A DNA stretch of 16,395 nt from PGYR01 sp041675005 (GTDB lineage Bacteria > Bacteroidota > Ignavibacteria > Kapaibacteriales > UBA2268), in contig JBAYUQ010000036.1 of assembly GCA_041675005.1 (NCBI GenBank), positions 1-16,395 on the forward strand, written 5' to 3'. The notes under the pieces were generated by a model. The model did no database searches. It was not told the origin of the DNA and worked only from the letters and a program-made list of their open reading frames with translations. Each line of letters begins with the position of its first letter. Within the stretch, counting starts at the first letter, position 1. This document shows, one piece after another, positions 1 to 7,677 of the stretch. Made by a program: the position numbers and the translations under genes.

Positions 1-170
1 TCAGCATAAACCCTACAGTTTAGACGTCGAAATAGTTCACCTAAACTCCTCTTGGTTGTTCAGATATTTAACCTGATTAATAATCTACAAATTTAATTAT
101 TGTTAGAATGCTAATCTAATAGCCCAGTCGAAGTGCATACGTCTCAAATCCATCCGAACCCCTTATAACA

Positions 171-206
171 CGTCACTCTGATTACGGCGCAGGCGTTAGA
201 AGAGTC
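171..206 (-). repeat. Palindromic repeat, gactcttc family, copy A
   Basis: Read on the minus strand this begins GACTCTTCTAAC and ends AGAGTGACG. Two further copies lie at 7577-7610 and 7678-7711 on the plus strand, so copy A is inverted relative to them. All copies share an outer ACTC/GAGT pairing and an inner TAAC...GTTA-type pairing, as expected of a REP-like hairpin element. In this copy the inner stem is imperfect. Confidence 0.6.
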
Positions 207-221
207 CAAGAGGAAAAAAGA

Positions 222-255
222 GTCATCCTGAATGAACGAAGTGAGTGAAGGATCC
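222..255 (+). repeat. Dispersed intergenic repeat, GTCATCCTGA family
   Basis: The element starts GTCATCCTGA and ends GAAGGATCC, with a duplicated 'gaa/gtgagtgaa' core. Its ends are imperfectly inverted (ATCCT...AGGAT), so it can form a hairpin. Elements of this general form (GTCATCCTGA ... GAAGGATC) are scattered through intergenic DNA of many bacteria. Function is unknown. Confidence 0.55.
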
Positions 256-309
256 AGGCAACTGCGTAGTAGTTCAATATTAGTAGTAAATGATGTTTAA
301 CAAACACAA

Positions 310-327
310 CAACTCCGTTAGGAGTTG
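310..327. repeat. Small perfect hairpin
   Basis: Arms CAACTCC and GGAGTTG flank the 4-base loop GTTA. No T-run follows on either strand, so it is not an obvious intrinsic terminator. It is probably part of the repeat island. Confidence 0.45.
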
Positions 328-343
328 AATATTATTACACCAC

Positions 344-382
344 CCCGTCCTGCTTCGCAGTCCACCCCTCGAGAGGGGAATT
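344..382 (-). repeat. CCCGTCCTGC...CTCGAGAGGGG repeat, short copy
   Basis: The plus strand reads cccgtcctgcttcgcagtcc, followed by a CCCCTC/GAGGGG stem around GA, then aatt. The same two blocks recur at 3841-3900, where a ~21-base hairpin-containing segment sits between them. Each copy lies close downstream of one of the two paralogous minus-strand genes, so the element may have been duplicated with them or may target such 3' ends. Confidence 0.6.
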
Positions 383-467
383 ATGCGGAATTCTTTTTCT
401 GGATTCTTCATTTCGACGGGCTCAATACAATCTTACACCCGTGGGATTCTCAGGATAACAGAACTTC

Positions 468-533
468 GTAGAGACGTATTGCATACGTCTCAGAGTTCTC
501 TTTCATTAGGAGACGTATGCAATACGTCTCTAC
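468..533. repeat. Paired palindromes, possible bidirectional terminator
   Basis: Positions 471-491 form a near-palindrome (arms GAGACGTAT and ATACGTCTC around TGC). Positions 510-530 are its exact reverse complement. With 3 flanking bases the two units match over 24 bases (468-491 against 510-533), so the transcript could form two hairpins or one 24-bp stem with an 18-nt loop. The pair begins 15 nt past the stop codon of the gene ending at 548. It may block transcription or protect the mRNA 3' end, but there is no clean U-tract, so this role is inferred. Confidence 0.7.
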
Positions 534-547
534 AATTTAAAATTCCG

Positions 548-1819
548 CTACTCCACCACAATCACGCTCTTAGTTATAGCATCATAAGGAGTAATCAGTC
601 TTACTTGGTATAAACCACTAGGAATGTTCATAGTATTTATCTGCATCTGCTTTGTTCTTGTTGATTGAGTCCATTCATCCGTGTATATCACTCTACCATC
701 AGTATCCACGAGCTCTAACTTCATTGTTCCTTGTACTCCAGTTGTGATGTCTATGCTCAACTGTTCACTAGCTGGGTTAGGAGATATGTCTAATGTCGTT
801 GGATCGAAAGTAGTTATGTTACGCAATGGAAACACGCATACAGAATCTATGTATATCTTCCCAGGTTGCTCTATTACTTCTATGTAAGGATTAGTGAATG
901 AGTAATTTGGAAATGTGATGTCGTATTCTAATGAGTTCGAAAGTAGTATCGTACCTGTCATGTTATGGATGTTTGTTCTATTCTTGTTGATTGCTTGAGT
1001 TTGATTAATAGTATAGCTATCATTAGTGAAGAAAGCTGTTCTATCTATATCAGTTGTGATTGAGTAATCTTGCGTTGGCAAGTCTGCTTCACATTCTAGG
1101 TAAACTGGTACTGTTTCTGTTTGACCTATTTGCGTGTATATGTCAGTTGTGCTGATAGTAGTTCTTGCATATACCGTAGCAGTAATTGGTATGGTTATTA
1201 CAGTGTCACAGGGTGCTATTATACTAATATCAATGCTATTGCTAAATGGCCCTAGTTGTGTCGGCACAAAATCATAGTTGTATGGATATGCTTCTCCATC
1301 TGCTATTATTTGACCGTTGTCTAGTGTAATATCAAATCCACTATTGTTAGTAATTGTAGTATTATCTGATTTGGTTTCAGTAATATATACCTTCCCAAAA
1401 TCTATATTTCCTTTACTTATGTCGAAGTTCAATTCGTATTTCTCCACGTTGTATGTTTCTGTTGCACTACATCCATTTTCATCGGTAACAGTTAGTGTAT
1501 ATGTACCCGCTTCCGTTACTTCTATTTCTTTAGTTATCTCATTCGTTGACCATAAATATTCTGCGAAATCCTTATCGGAAGTTAGTGTAGCAGTTTCATT
1601 ATTACAGATTTTCTTCTGGCCAAGTATCTCGAACGTTGGTGTTGGACTTTCTTTCACTGTTGTTTCTGTTGTGCCTACGCAGCCTGCTTTGGAGACTGTC
1701 ACGGAATATGTTCCTGCTTGGCTTACAACTATTACTGGTGTTGCTTCGCCGTTGCTCCAAAGATATGTGTAGCTTGGGTCGTTGGGTTGTGCCGTTAGTG
1801 TTGCTGATTGACCAGAGCA
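548..1819 (-). repeat. Duplicated 3' segment of the paralog pair, copy 1
   Basis: This part of the gene ending at 548 encodes the last two Ig-like modules, the HYDIN-like domain, the conserved module and the sorting domain. It is a direct repeat of 3903-5183. Identity is patchy. Stretches such as ~690-870 and ~1640-1790 are nearly identical at nucleotide level. The part encoding the HYDIN-like domain (~1230-1370) is diverged and 9 bases shorter than its partner. Confidence 0.85.
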
Positions 1820-3739
1820 AAGTTTTGTTCCTTTTATATCAGGATCTAGGTTCTCATTTACTTTCACTTCTATGAATGCTGTATCTCTACAATTCTCTCC
1901 TTCCAATACTCTTACGGAATATGTTCCACCTGTTTTTACTGTAATCTGCTTTCCTTGTTCTCCATTTGACCAAGTGTATGTGCTGCTATTATCATAAGGT
2001 GTTACTTCTAATATCGTGCTATCGCCTTCACAAAATATAGTTGGTAGTAATGGATTAATATCTATTTCTGGTTTAGCATCTTTTATTGTTATACTTTCTG
2101 TAACTGAACAACCGTCAAAATCTGTAACTGTTACTGAATACATCCCAGGTGCATTTATTAATGTTCCTCGTGTAGTATCACCAGTGCTCCATAATATGCT
2201 TGCTGTTACTTTCTTTATGTATGGGTTTTTGATGTAGATAGTATTAGTATCACCAGTGCAAATTGATGTTCTATAAGTTTTGAGTTCAACTAAAGGTCCA
2301 TTTACTTTTACATAGACTTGTCGTTTTAGATTATATCCAACTGATTTGATTGATAATTCAAAAATACCTGACATATCTCTAGTAGCAGAATCTATTAGTA
2401 GATTCTTCGTTTCATAAATGTTACCATTAGGGTCTGTCCAGATGTATTCCGCATCTATTGGTTCGTTCAAAGTTTCTATTTCTATATTTATTTCATCTCC
2501 AATACAAATATCCATACTATCTATATCTGTTGATACTTGGAAATAATATGTTGTTGGGATGTTGGGAAAGCCCCAATTAGCTGGAGATTCATGTAAATCT
2601 ATCACCTTGTCAATATATTGAATATTATTTATATCATTTGGATTGTTTAAACAAGAGAGATAATTTTTCCTTAAGTTAACTAAGTATATTTTTCCATTTG
2701 GGGCCAATTGAAAATAACTTTTGTACCCTGTATACTCAACGTCTAACTTAATAAAACCAATGTCATTAATTGAATGAAAATTAGTTATTGCACAAATACC
2801 ATTCTTACCAAACATATAAAAATGTTCATTATTTGGTGAGAAGTCACCAGAATAATAATTTAGACTAATTCCCATTGCTGAGAGATTATCAAAAGTCTTT
2901 ACTAATTCTAACTTTTCAGTTTTCCTATCAAATGAAAGGACTTCAACCCCTGACATTGTATCTTCGAGGATTGAAACAATAAATTTACCATTAGGGGATA
3001 CTTTTAAAGCTCCTCTTAACGTGGCTGTCATCTTTGAACCATTAATTTTAAAGTTAGATCTCATTTTTGATTTGATGGTGTCTTTCAAAATGAAAGAATT
3101 GTTATCTAAATCGTATTTATAGAGATAGTATTTCTCCTCAATTCTATCATTTGCTAATAAATAAAATGACTCGGAGTATGAATCCTTTATAATTGTAATT
3201 GCTTCACTGCCATATTCTTTTTTGATAATCTTTTTTTTACTTATGTTTAATTTGCCATTATTCTCTGTTATTACTACAAATGTTAAATCTTGAATTAGTT
3301 TATTTGGGGTATCTCCTACTTGATCAGAGGTTGAATTTGTAGATATTCGAATTATTTGGTTACCAACTTTAACAATACTCACAAATTGTATTGAGTTATA
3401 ATTTCCATCGAAATTATTTTTATCGTTTATTACAGTATCTGGTCTAAATCTAATTATTGAATGTTCTGTAGTATGTAATATTAGTTCCCCATATAAATCA
3501 GACAATACAGCACTACCTTCAAAAGTTCCAAACAACTCAACTGTGTCTTTTTTATAAGGTACTTTAATATTAAGATATTCAGGTTCCCCTGAATTTGTCA
3601 TAAAAGTTATTCCAGTTAAACTTTCACTTGGATCAATAGTATAATTACTTCCAAAAATCCAATTGTGATATTCTAATTGGGAGTAAGACATACTGGGTAT
3701 GAAAAGTAGAATGGTTAATATTTTTAGTAGGGTTTTCAT
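548..3739 (-). CDS. Large T9SS-secreted surface protein with Ig-like modules
   Basis: This is a 1063-residue exported protein, probably displayed on or released from the cell surface by T9SS. Residues 1-20 form a signal peptide (MKTLLKILTILLF...). Residues ~21-400 look like a beta-propeller found in gliding-associated proteins: NWIFG near the start, recurring VSPNGK, FSPNNE and APNGKIY turns, and WGFPN at the end. About five Ig/PKD-like modules follow (~405-768; patterns WSTGDTT or WSNGE, then GTYSVTVT and GC). Then come a HYDIN/ASH-like domain (~769-858), an uncharacterised module (~860-980) and a T9SS type A sorting domain (~985-1063; DISPNPAS, SGLYQVRL). An in-frame GTG lies at 3754. I chose the ATG at 3739 because it aligns with the paralog's start and because the paralog's corresponding GTG is out of frame. 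No Shine-Dalgarno is seen. The ligand is unknown; adhesion is a guess from the architecture. Confidence 0.88.
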   Translation of the reverse strand: MKTLLKILTILLFIPSMSYSQLEYHNWIFGSNYTIDPSESLTGITFMTNSGEPEYLNIKVPYKKDTVELFGTFEGSAVLSDLYGELILHTTEHSIIRFRPDTVINDKNNFDGNYNSIQFVSIVKVGNQIIRISTNSTSDQVGDTPNKLIQDLTFVVITENNGKLNISKKKIIKKEYGSEAITIIKDSYSESFYLLANDRIEEKYYLYKYDLDNNSFILKDTIKSKMRSNFKINGSKMTATLRGALKVSPNGKFIVSILEDTMSGVEVLSFDRKTEKLELVKTFDNLSAMGISLNYYSGDFSPNNEHFYMFGKNGICAITNFHSINDIGFIKLDVEYTGYKSYFQLAPNGKIYLVNLRKNYLSCLNNPNDINNIQYIDKVIDLHESPANWGFPNIPTTYYFQVSTDIDSMDICIGDEINIEIETLNEPIDAEYIWTDPNGNIYETKNLLIDSATRDMSGIFELSIKSVGYNLKRQVYVKVNGPLVELKTYRTSICTGDTNTIYIKNPYIKKVTASILWSTGDTTRGTLINAPGMYSVTVTDFDGCSVTESITIKDAKPEIDINPLLPTIFCEGDSTILEVTPYDNSSTYTWSNGEQGKQITVKTGGTYSVRVLEGENCRDTAFIEVKVNENLDPDIKGTKLCSGQSATLTAQPNDPSYTYLWSNGEATPVIVVSQAGTYSVTVSKAGCVGTTETTVKESPTPTFEILGQKKICNNETATLTSDKDFAEYLWSTNEITKEIEVTEAGTYTLTVTDENGCSATETYNVEKYELNFDISKGNIDFGKVYITETKSDNTTITNNSGFDITLDNGQIIADGEAYPYNYDFVPTQLGPFSNSIDISIIAPCDTVITIPITATVYARTTISTTDIYTQIGQTETVPVYLECEADLPTQDYSITTDIDRTAFFTNDSYTINQTQAINKNRTNIHNMTGTILLSNSLEYDITFPNYSFTNPYIEVIEQPGKIYIDSVCVFPLRNITTFDPTTLDISPNPASEQLSIDITTGVQGTMKLELVDTDGRVIYTDEWTQSTRTKQMQINTMNIPSGLYQVRLITPYDAITKSVIVVE

Positions 3740-3772
3740 AGTGTTTTTCGCCACCAGTTGATTTGGGTCTTG

Positions 3773-3804
3773 CTAAATATAGTAATAGTATGTGGAAAAT
3801 GCAA
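3773..3804 (-). promoter_or_regulatory. Bacteroidota-type promoter of the gene ending at 548
   Basis: On the minus strand TTG (-33 element) is followed by exactly 20 bases and then TATATTTAG (-7 element, consensus TAnnTTTG). The -7 box ends 33 nt before the ATG at 3739. The same arrangement with the same spacing occurs upstream of the paralog (7481-7512) and of secG (8157-8187), which makes chance unlikely. Not experimentally shown. Confidence 0.65.
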
Positions 3805-3820
3805 GTGTGGTATTAACACC

Positions 3821-3900
3821 CATGCTTCTAGCTTGGCAGGCCCGTCCTGCTTCACAGTCCACTCATGCCTTCGGCTTGACAGGCCCTCGAGAGGGGAATT
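3821..3900 (-). repeat. Composite repeat between the two paralogs
   Basis: It contains the blocks of the repeat at 344-382 (cccgtcctgcttcacagtcc and ccctcgagaggggaatt). Between them lies a segment with a GCC-TTC-GGC hairpin. That segment belongs to an imperfect 23-base direct repeat, 3821-3843 and 3864-3886 (catgc...gcttg.caggccc, 18 of 23 matching by eye). The element starts 3 nt beyond the stop codon of the gene at 3903-7448 and reaches almost to the promoter of the next gene, so it could separate the two transcripts. No U-tract supports a standard terminator. Confidence 0.6.
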
Positions 3901-3902
3901 CC

Positions 3903-5183
3903 CTACTCCACCACCACAACATTCTTAGTAATAGCATCGTACGGCGTAATCAACCGCACTTGGTATAAACCACTTGGGATAGCTAGCGTGTTTATCATCA
4001 TCTGCTTTGTTCTTGTTAATTGAGTCCATTCATCCGTGTATATCACTCTACCATCAGTAGCCACGAGCTCTAACTTCATTGTTCCTTGTACTCCAGTTGT
4101 GATGTCTATGTTCAACTGTTCACTAGCTGGGTTAGGAGATATGTCTAATGTCGTTGGATCGAAAGTAGTTATGTTTCGCAATGGAAACACGCATACAGAA
4201 TCTATGTATATCTTCCCAGGTTGCTCTACCACTTCTATGTAAGGATTAGTGAATGTATAGCTAGGGAATGTGATATCATATTCCAAATCATCTGATAATA
4301 GTATAGTACCAGTAAGATTATGGATATTAGTTCTTGATTGGTTGATAGCTTGAGTTTGATTAATCGTGTAACTATCATTCGTGAAGAAAGCAAATCTATC
4401 TATTTCAGTTGTGATTGTGTATTCTTGCGTTGGTAAACCAGCTTCACATTCAAGGTAAACTGGTACTGTTTCTGTTTGCCCTATTTGAGTGTATATATCC
4501 TCTGTGCTGATAGTTGTTCTTGCATACACCGTAGCTGTTATTGGGATAGTTATAACCGTGTCGCAAGGGGCTGTTACCTTTAATGCTATCTCATCATTGT
4601 AAGCTCCTAGTTGTGTAGGAATGAATGGATAGTCAATTTTGTAAGTCTGTCCATCAAATACTTTTATAAAGTTAGTCCCTGCCTCGAATACAACATCAAC
4701 ACCACTATTATTTACAATCTCTACAGATTCTGATTTGGTTTCAGTAATATATACCTTCCCAACGTCTATATTTCCTTTACTTATGTCGAAGTTCAGTTCG
4801 TATTTATCTACCTTGTGTGTTTCAGTTGCAGTACATCCATTTTCATCTGTAACCGTTAGTGTATAAGTCCCTGCTTCTGTTACTTCTATTTCTTTGGTTA
4901 TCTCGTTTGTTGACCATAAATATTCTGCGAAGTCCTTATCGGAAGTTAGTGTTGCAGTTTCGTTATTACAGATTATACTCTCACCTTGTATTTCAAACGT
5001 TGGCGTTGGACTTTCTTTCACTGTTGTTTCTGCTGTGCCTACGCATCCTGCCTTGGAGACTGTCACGGAATATGTTCCTGCTTGGCTTACAACTATTACT
5101 GGTGTTGATTCACCGTTGCTCCAAAGATATGTGTAGCTTGGGTCGTTGGGTAAAGCAGTTAGTGTAGCTGATTGACCTGAGCA
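3903..5183 (-). repeat. Duplicated 3' segment of the paralog pair, copy 2
   Basis: Direct repeat partner of 548-1819, encoding the same C-terminal ~427 residues. The two copies lie about 3.36 kb apart in the same orientation, so recombination between them would delete one N-terminal half and fuse the genes. Confidence 0.85.
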
Positions 5184-7448
5184 GATGTTGCTACCATCGA
5201 TTTTTGGTTGTAAATTATCTTCTATTTTGATTGTTATTTCTGTGCTGTCCTTACAGCCTGTTTTTGTGTCAGTTATAATGAGTTTATAATTACCACTTAC
5301 GCTGACGTAGATACTCTTTGTTGTAGCTCCTGTGTTCCACTCGTAGCTATAATAAGGAACATCGTATTTGGATTCTAATAAAGTTGAATCACCTTGACAT
5401 ATTGTAGTTGGCGTTGGTTTTAGTTGTGCTTGAACTTTGGGATGGTATGTAATATCTATTGTATCTGATACAGTACATCCCTTGCTTGTTTCTACGGTCA
5501 GTATGTATCTTCCCGTTTCATTTATATATATTGATTTACTAGTTTCTTCTGTATTCCAGAGATAGCTAATGTAATCTTGGTTGGCACTTAAAGTAAGTTC
5601 ACCACCATAACATAGTTTATTTCCACCTAGTATTTCTAAATATAGCTCTTCATCTTCGAACTCTATGTTGATACTACTTGAATCAACACAGCCTTGGAAT
5701 GAAGTAACGTATAACGTATAATTTCCAGCTTTATCGACTTCTATAATTGGTGAGGTTTCTCCTGTGCTCCATTTGTATTCATATCTTTCTATTATATTCC
5801 TAGCTTCTAATCTATACCTTTCTCTCTCGCAATCGCCTGTTAATTTGGTTGATACTATCCCCACTTTTGGTAATGTATCTACATATAGATTGACTATTCT
5901 TTCTCTATTGTAACCGAGTGTATCAGTCCAAGTAATATAATACTTTCCTTCATAGTTGTGAGTAGCATCAGGAAAGAATGGATCTTTGATATCTGGGTTT
6001 TCTGCAAAGTATTTGTTTATCTCTGCCGCTAATAAAGTATCATTGCTTTCTAAGTTCAATAATTCCCATTTAAAGTTTGTACCAACAAATCTATCTTCCC
6101 ATACATTATTCAGATATGCGTCTTCTCCTTCGCAGTAACTAACTGTACGTCCTATCATTTGGGATGGTGTTTGAAGACGATTCCAGATTACATCAACTCG
6201 AGGTTTACTGGGTCCGACTCCTGGTACTATAATATGGTAATCAAATTGTAATTCTTTTAATTTAAAGTCTGCCTTAGTTCCTTTTTTATCTGGTCTATTG
6301 ATAATCGAAAAATATTGATATGCAATTTCAGGATTAGGATGTGTCCTTGAATATTGAGGGTTTCTATAGTACATCTTACCATTTAATCCATTTAGTAAAT
6401 TTGTACCTAAATTACTGGCACCACCTCTATTATAAATATTCATATTTGTATCCAATTCAGCAACTATTGTTTCTGATTCTATTATTCTAATAGGATCTAA
6501 ATCTGCAATATCGTACTGAAATAGTTTCTTGTTTGCTTGAGTAAAAATATATCTTGAGTTTGGTGAGAAATTAAATAGTATGTCGTAATTCAACATGACT
6601 CTATCATCAACATATTTGAAATTTGTTACATAATCTAATTTGCCATTCTTCTTATCAAAAGTAAATAGATAAACTTCTGGGCCTTGGGCAACCCAATTGA
6701 GTGCTAATAATTTTCTGCCATCTGGAGATGGTTTAAATTCAAAATAAAATGGTTGAAGACCTTGTGCAAAATCTAAACCATTTTCTTCTAAGTTAAAACT
6801 GCTTTTGGGTACTGTATCAACTCCGTCTTTACCAGCTAAGTATATATTTAACATACGCTTACTGGCATTATGTCCAACTATCCAATGTTTACTAGGTTCG
6901 GAATGAGACATAATTGTAAAATCGCTTATTGAATCAATACCAAACTTGAATTTATGTCTAATTCTCTGTTGATTTCTATCTAGCCTTATATCATCATAAG
7001 TTAGAATCCCATGAAATCCTTCATATTTATACCTTTCATAGAATATTCTATATAAACGGATATTTTCGGAATCTAAAGGTTGAAAACCAGAAAATTGTCT
7101 TACGGCATATTCATCACTCTCAAATCCATTCGGATCTGTGATTCTTGGGTTATAAAAGTTATAATAATCGGTATGTTCTAAACTAGATAATACAGAATCA
7201 TTAATCCAAGTCGAATCTCTATTAATATGTAAAAATAAATCACCATTTCTATAATTATAATTTACCATATCATATATACCAATCGTATATTTTTCTAGAA
7301 TATGCATTTTCCCATGAAAAACAACAACAGAGTCATTGTTCCTTCTGAAATCCATTTTATAATCAGACCATATCCATTGTGCATCATTGTATTGTGCTAC
7401 ACAAAGTGACGGGAGTAATAGGAGTAGTATTTTTAGCAGTGTTTTCAT
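3903..7448 (-). CDS. Large T9SS-secreted surface protein, paralog
   Basis: This 1181-residue exported protein is the paralog of the gene ending at 548. The signal peptide is residues 1-19 (MKTLLKILLLLLPSLCVAQ). Residues ~20-415 are a propeller-like region (WIWSDY start, PSPDGRKLL, FSPNSRYIF and GLNGKMYY turns) with only loose similarity to its sister. Residues ~416-530 are a less clear region with one probable Ig-like module. Ig/PKD-like modules follow to ~880 (WSTGETS, WNTEETS, WNTGATT, WSNGEST, WSTNEIT, each with a paired GC or C). A HYDIN/ASH-like domain (~881-976), the uncharacterised module (~977-1095) and a T9SS type A sorting domain (~1100-1181; DISPNPAS) complete it. The ATG at 7448 opens directly onto the signal peptide, with no Shine-Dalgarno. 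It has its own promoter at 7481-7512 and lies 163 bases upstream of its sister's start. Ligand and role are unknown. Confidence 0.9.
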   Translation of the reverse strand: MKTLLKILLLLLPSLCVAQYNDAQWIWSDYKMDFRRNNDSVVVFHGKMHILEKYTIGIYDMVNYNYRNGDLFLHINRDSTWINDSVLSSLEHTDYYNFYNPRITDPNGFESDEYAVRQFSGFQPLDSENIRLYRIFYERYKYEGFHGILTYDDIRLDRNQQRIRHKFKFGIDSISDFTIMSHSEPSKHWIVGHNASKRMLNIYLAGKDGVDTVPKSSFNLEENGLDFAQGLQPFYFEFKPSPDGRKLLALNWVAQGPEVYLFTFDKKNGKLDYVTNFKYVDDRVMLNYDILFNFSPNSRYIFTQANKKLFQYDIADLDPIRIIESETIVAELDTNMNIYNRGGASNLGTNLLNGLNGKMYYRNPQYSRTHPNPEIAYQYFSIINRPDKKGTKADFKLKELQFDYHIIVPGVGPSKPRVDVIWNRLQTPSQMIGRTVSYCEGEDAYLNNVWEDRFVGTNFKWELLNLESNDTLLAAEINKYFAENPDIKDPFFPDATHNYEGKYYITWTDTLGYNRERIVNLYVDTLPKVGIVSTKLTGDCERERYRLEARNIIERYEYKWSTGETSPIIEVDKAGNYTLYVTSFQGCVDSSSINIEFEDEELYLEILGGNKLCYGGELTLSANQDYISYLWNTEETSKSIYINETGRYILTVETSKGCTVSDTIDITYHPKVQAQLKPTPTTICQGDSTLLESKYDVPYYSYEWNTGATTKSIYVSVSGNYKLIITDTKTGCKDSTEITIKIEDNLQPKIDGSNICSGQSATLTALPNDPSYTYLWSNGESTPVIVVSQAGTYSVTVSKAGCVGTAETTVKESPTPTFEIQGESIICNNETATLTSDKDFAEYLWSTNEITKEIEVTEAGTYTLTVTDENGCTATETHKVDKYELNFDISKGNIDVGKVYITETKSESVEIVNNSGVDVVFEAGTNFIKVFDGQTYKIDYPFIPTQLGAYNDEIALKVTAPCDTVITIPITATVYARTTISTEDIYTQIGQTETVPVYLECEAGLPTQEYTITTEIDRFAFFTNDSYTINQTQAINQSRTNIHNLTGTILLSDDLEYDITFPSYTFTNPYIEVVEQPGKIYIDSVCVFPLRNITTFDPTTLDISPNPASEQLNIDITTGVQGTMKLELVATDGRVIYTDEWTQLTRTKQMMINTLAIPSGLYQVRLITPYDAITKNVVVVE

Positions 7449-7480
7449 AATGTTTTCACAACCAGTTGATTATGGCATTG

Positions 7481-7512
7481 CTAAACATAATAAAATGAGG
7501 GGAATAATGCAA
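7481..7512 (-). promoter_or_regulatory. Bacteroidota-type promoter of the gene at 3903-7448
   Basis: On the minus strand TTG, 20 bases and TATGTTTAG, with the -7 box ending 32 nt before the ATG at 7448. The surrounding sequence (cacttgcatt before it, and caactggt in the leader) is shared with the promoter at 3773-3804, so the regulatory region was duplicated along with the gene. Confidence 0.65.
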
Positions 7513-7525
7513 GTGGGGACTCCTT

Positions 7526-7559
7526 GTCACTGCGAGGACTGAAAGGACGTGGCAGTCTC
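7526..7559 (+). repeat. Dispersed intergenic repeat, GTCACTGCGAGGA family
   Basis: It starts GTCACTGCGAGGACTGAAAG and ends GTGGCAGTCTC. It matches the general form of a repeat common in intergenic DNA of many bacteria (GTCATTGCGAGGAGC...GTGGCAATCTC). The paired ends (ACTGC/GCAGT) allow a hairpin. Function is unknown. Confidence 0.55.
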
Positions 7560-7576
7560 AATTCCTTTTTAACCTG

Positions 7577-7610
7577 GACTCTTCGCTAACTACGTTAGCT
7601 CTGAGTGACG
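7577..7610 (+). repeat. Palindromic repeat, gactcttc family, copy B
   Basis: This copy has a perfect inner stem, GCTAAC/GTTAGC around TAC, inside the outer ACTC/GAGT pairing. Compared with copies A and C the inner arms have changed together, which suggests the hairpin rather than the sequence is conserved. Confidence 0.6.
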
Positions 7611-7615
7611 CGAAT

Positions 7616-7667
7616 GTCCTCCGCTGGCGGAGGTGGCTAACGACGAAGGAGTTAGACGGAGGTGGAC
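7616..7667 (+). repeat. CCTCCGC/GCGGAGG hairpin element
   Basis: Positions 7618-7633 form a perfect 7-bp stem (CCTCCGC, loop TG, GCGGAGG). A CTAAC/GTTAG pair lies further in, and an outer CGGAGGTGGAC block at 7657-7667 can pair with the leading GTCCTCCG. It is a REP-like structure sitting between two copies of the gactcttc family. Confidence 0.55.
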
Positions 7668-7677
7668 AAAAGAAGTA

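Larger units (their letters stand above)
1..547. other. Intergenic repeat island without a gene
   Basis: No credible coding region is visible here. The stretch holds at least five short repeat or hairpin elements of different families, listed separately: a gactcttc/gagtgacg element at 171-206, a GTCATCCTGA-type element at 222-255, a small hairpin at 310-327, a CTCGAG-centred element at 344-382 and a pair of palindromes at 468-533. A 12-bp fragment of the last family (gcatacgtctca) also occurs alone at 135-146. A fragment around 404-428 (catttcgacgggctc) resembles another common dispersed bacterial repeat. Positions 1-130 are plain AT-rich sequence in which I see nothing. The region lies directly downstream of the minus-strand gene ending at 548. 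Confidence 0.7.

Noticed and set aside
468..533. CRISPR-like repeat-spacer unit
   Set aside because: There are only two units, they are inverted rather than direct, the spacing is 18 nt, and no cas gene is present.
383..613. Small open frame through the repeat island
   Set aside because: It runs across palindromic repeats and into the antisense of the first paralog, with no ribosome site and no recognisable protein features.
1317..1772. Long open frame on the plus strand opposite the first paralog
   Set aside because: It lies wholly antisense to a well-supported gene, its translation is low-complexity Ser/Val/Leu-rich, and a matching frame opposite the second paralog (4894-5136) follows simply from the duplicated DNA.
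3740..3754. GTG start five codons upstream for the gene ending at 548
   Set aside because: The ATG at 3739 aligns with the start of the paralog, and the corresponding upstream GTG in the paralog is out of frame. The signal peptide also begins properly at the ATG.
4859..5167. Leu-rich open frame opposite the second paralog
   Set aside because: It is antisense to the Ig-module coding region. The leucine richness mirrors the codons of the real gene.
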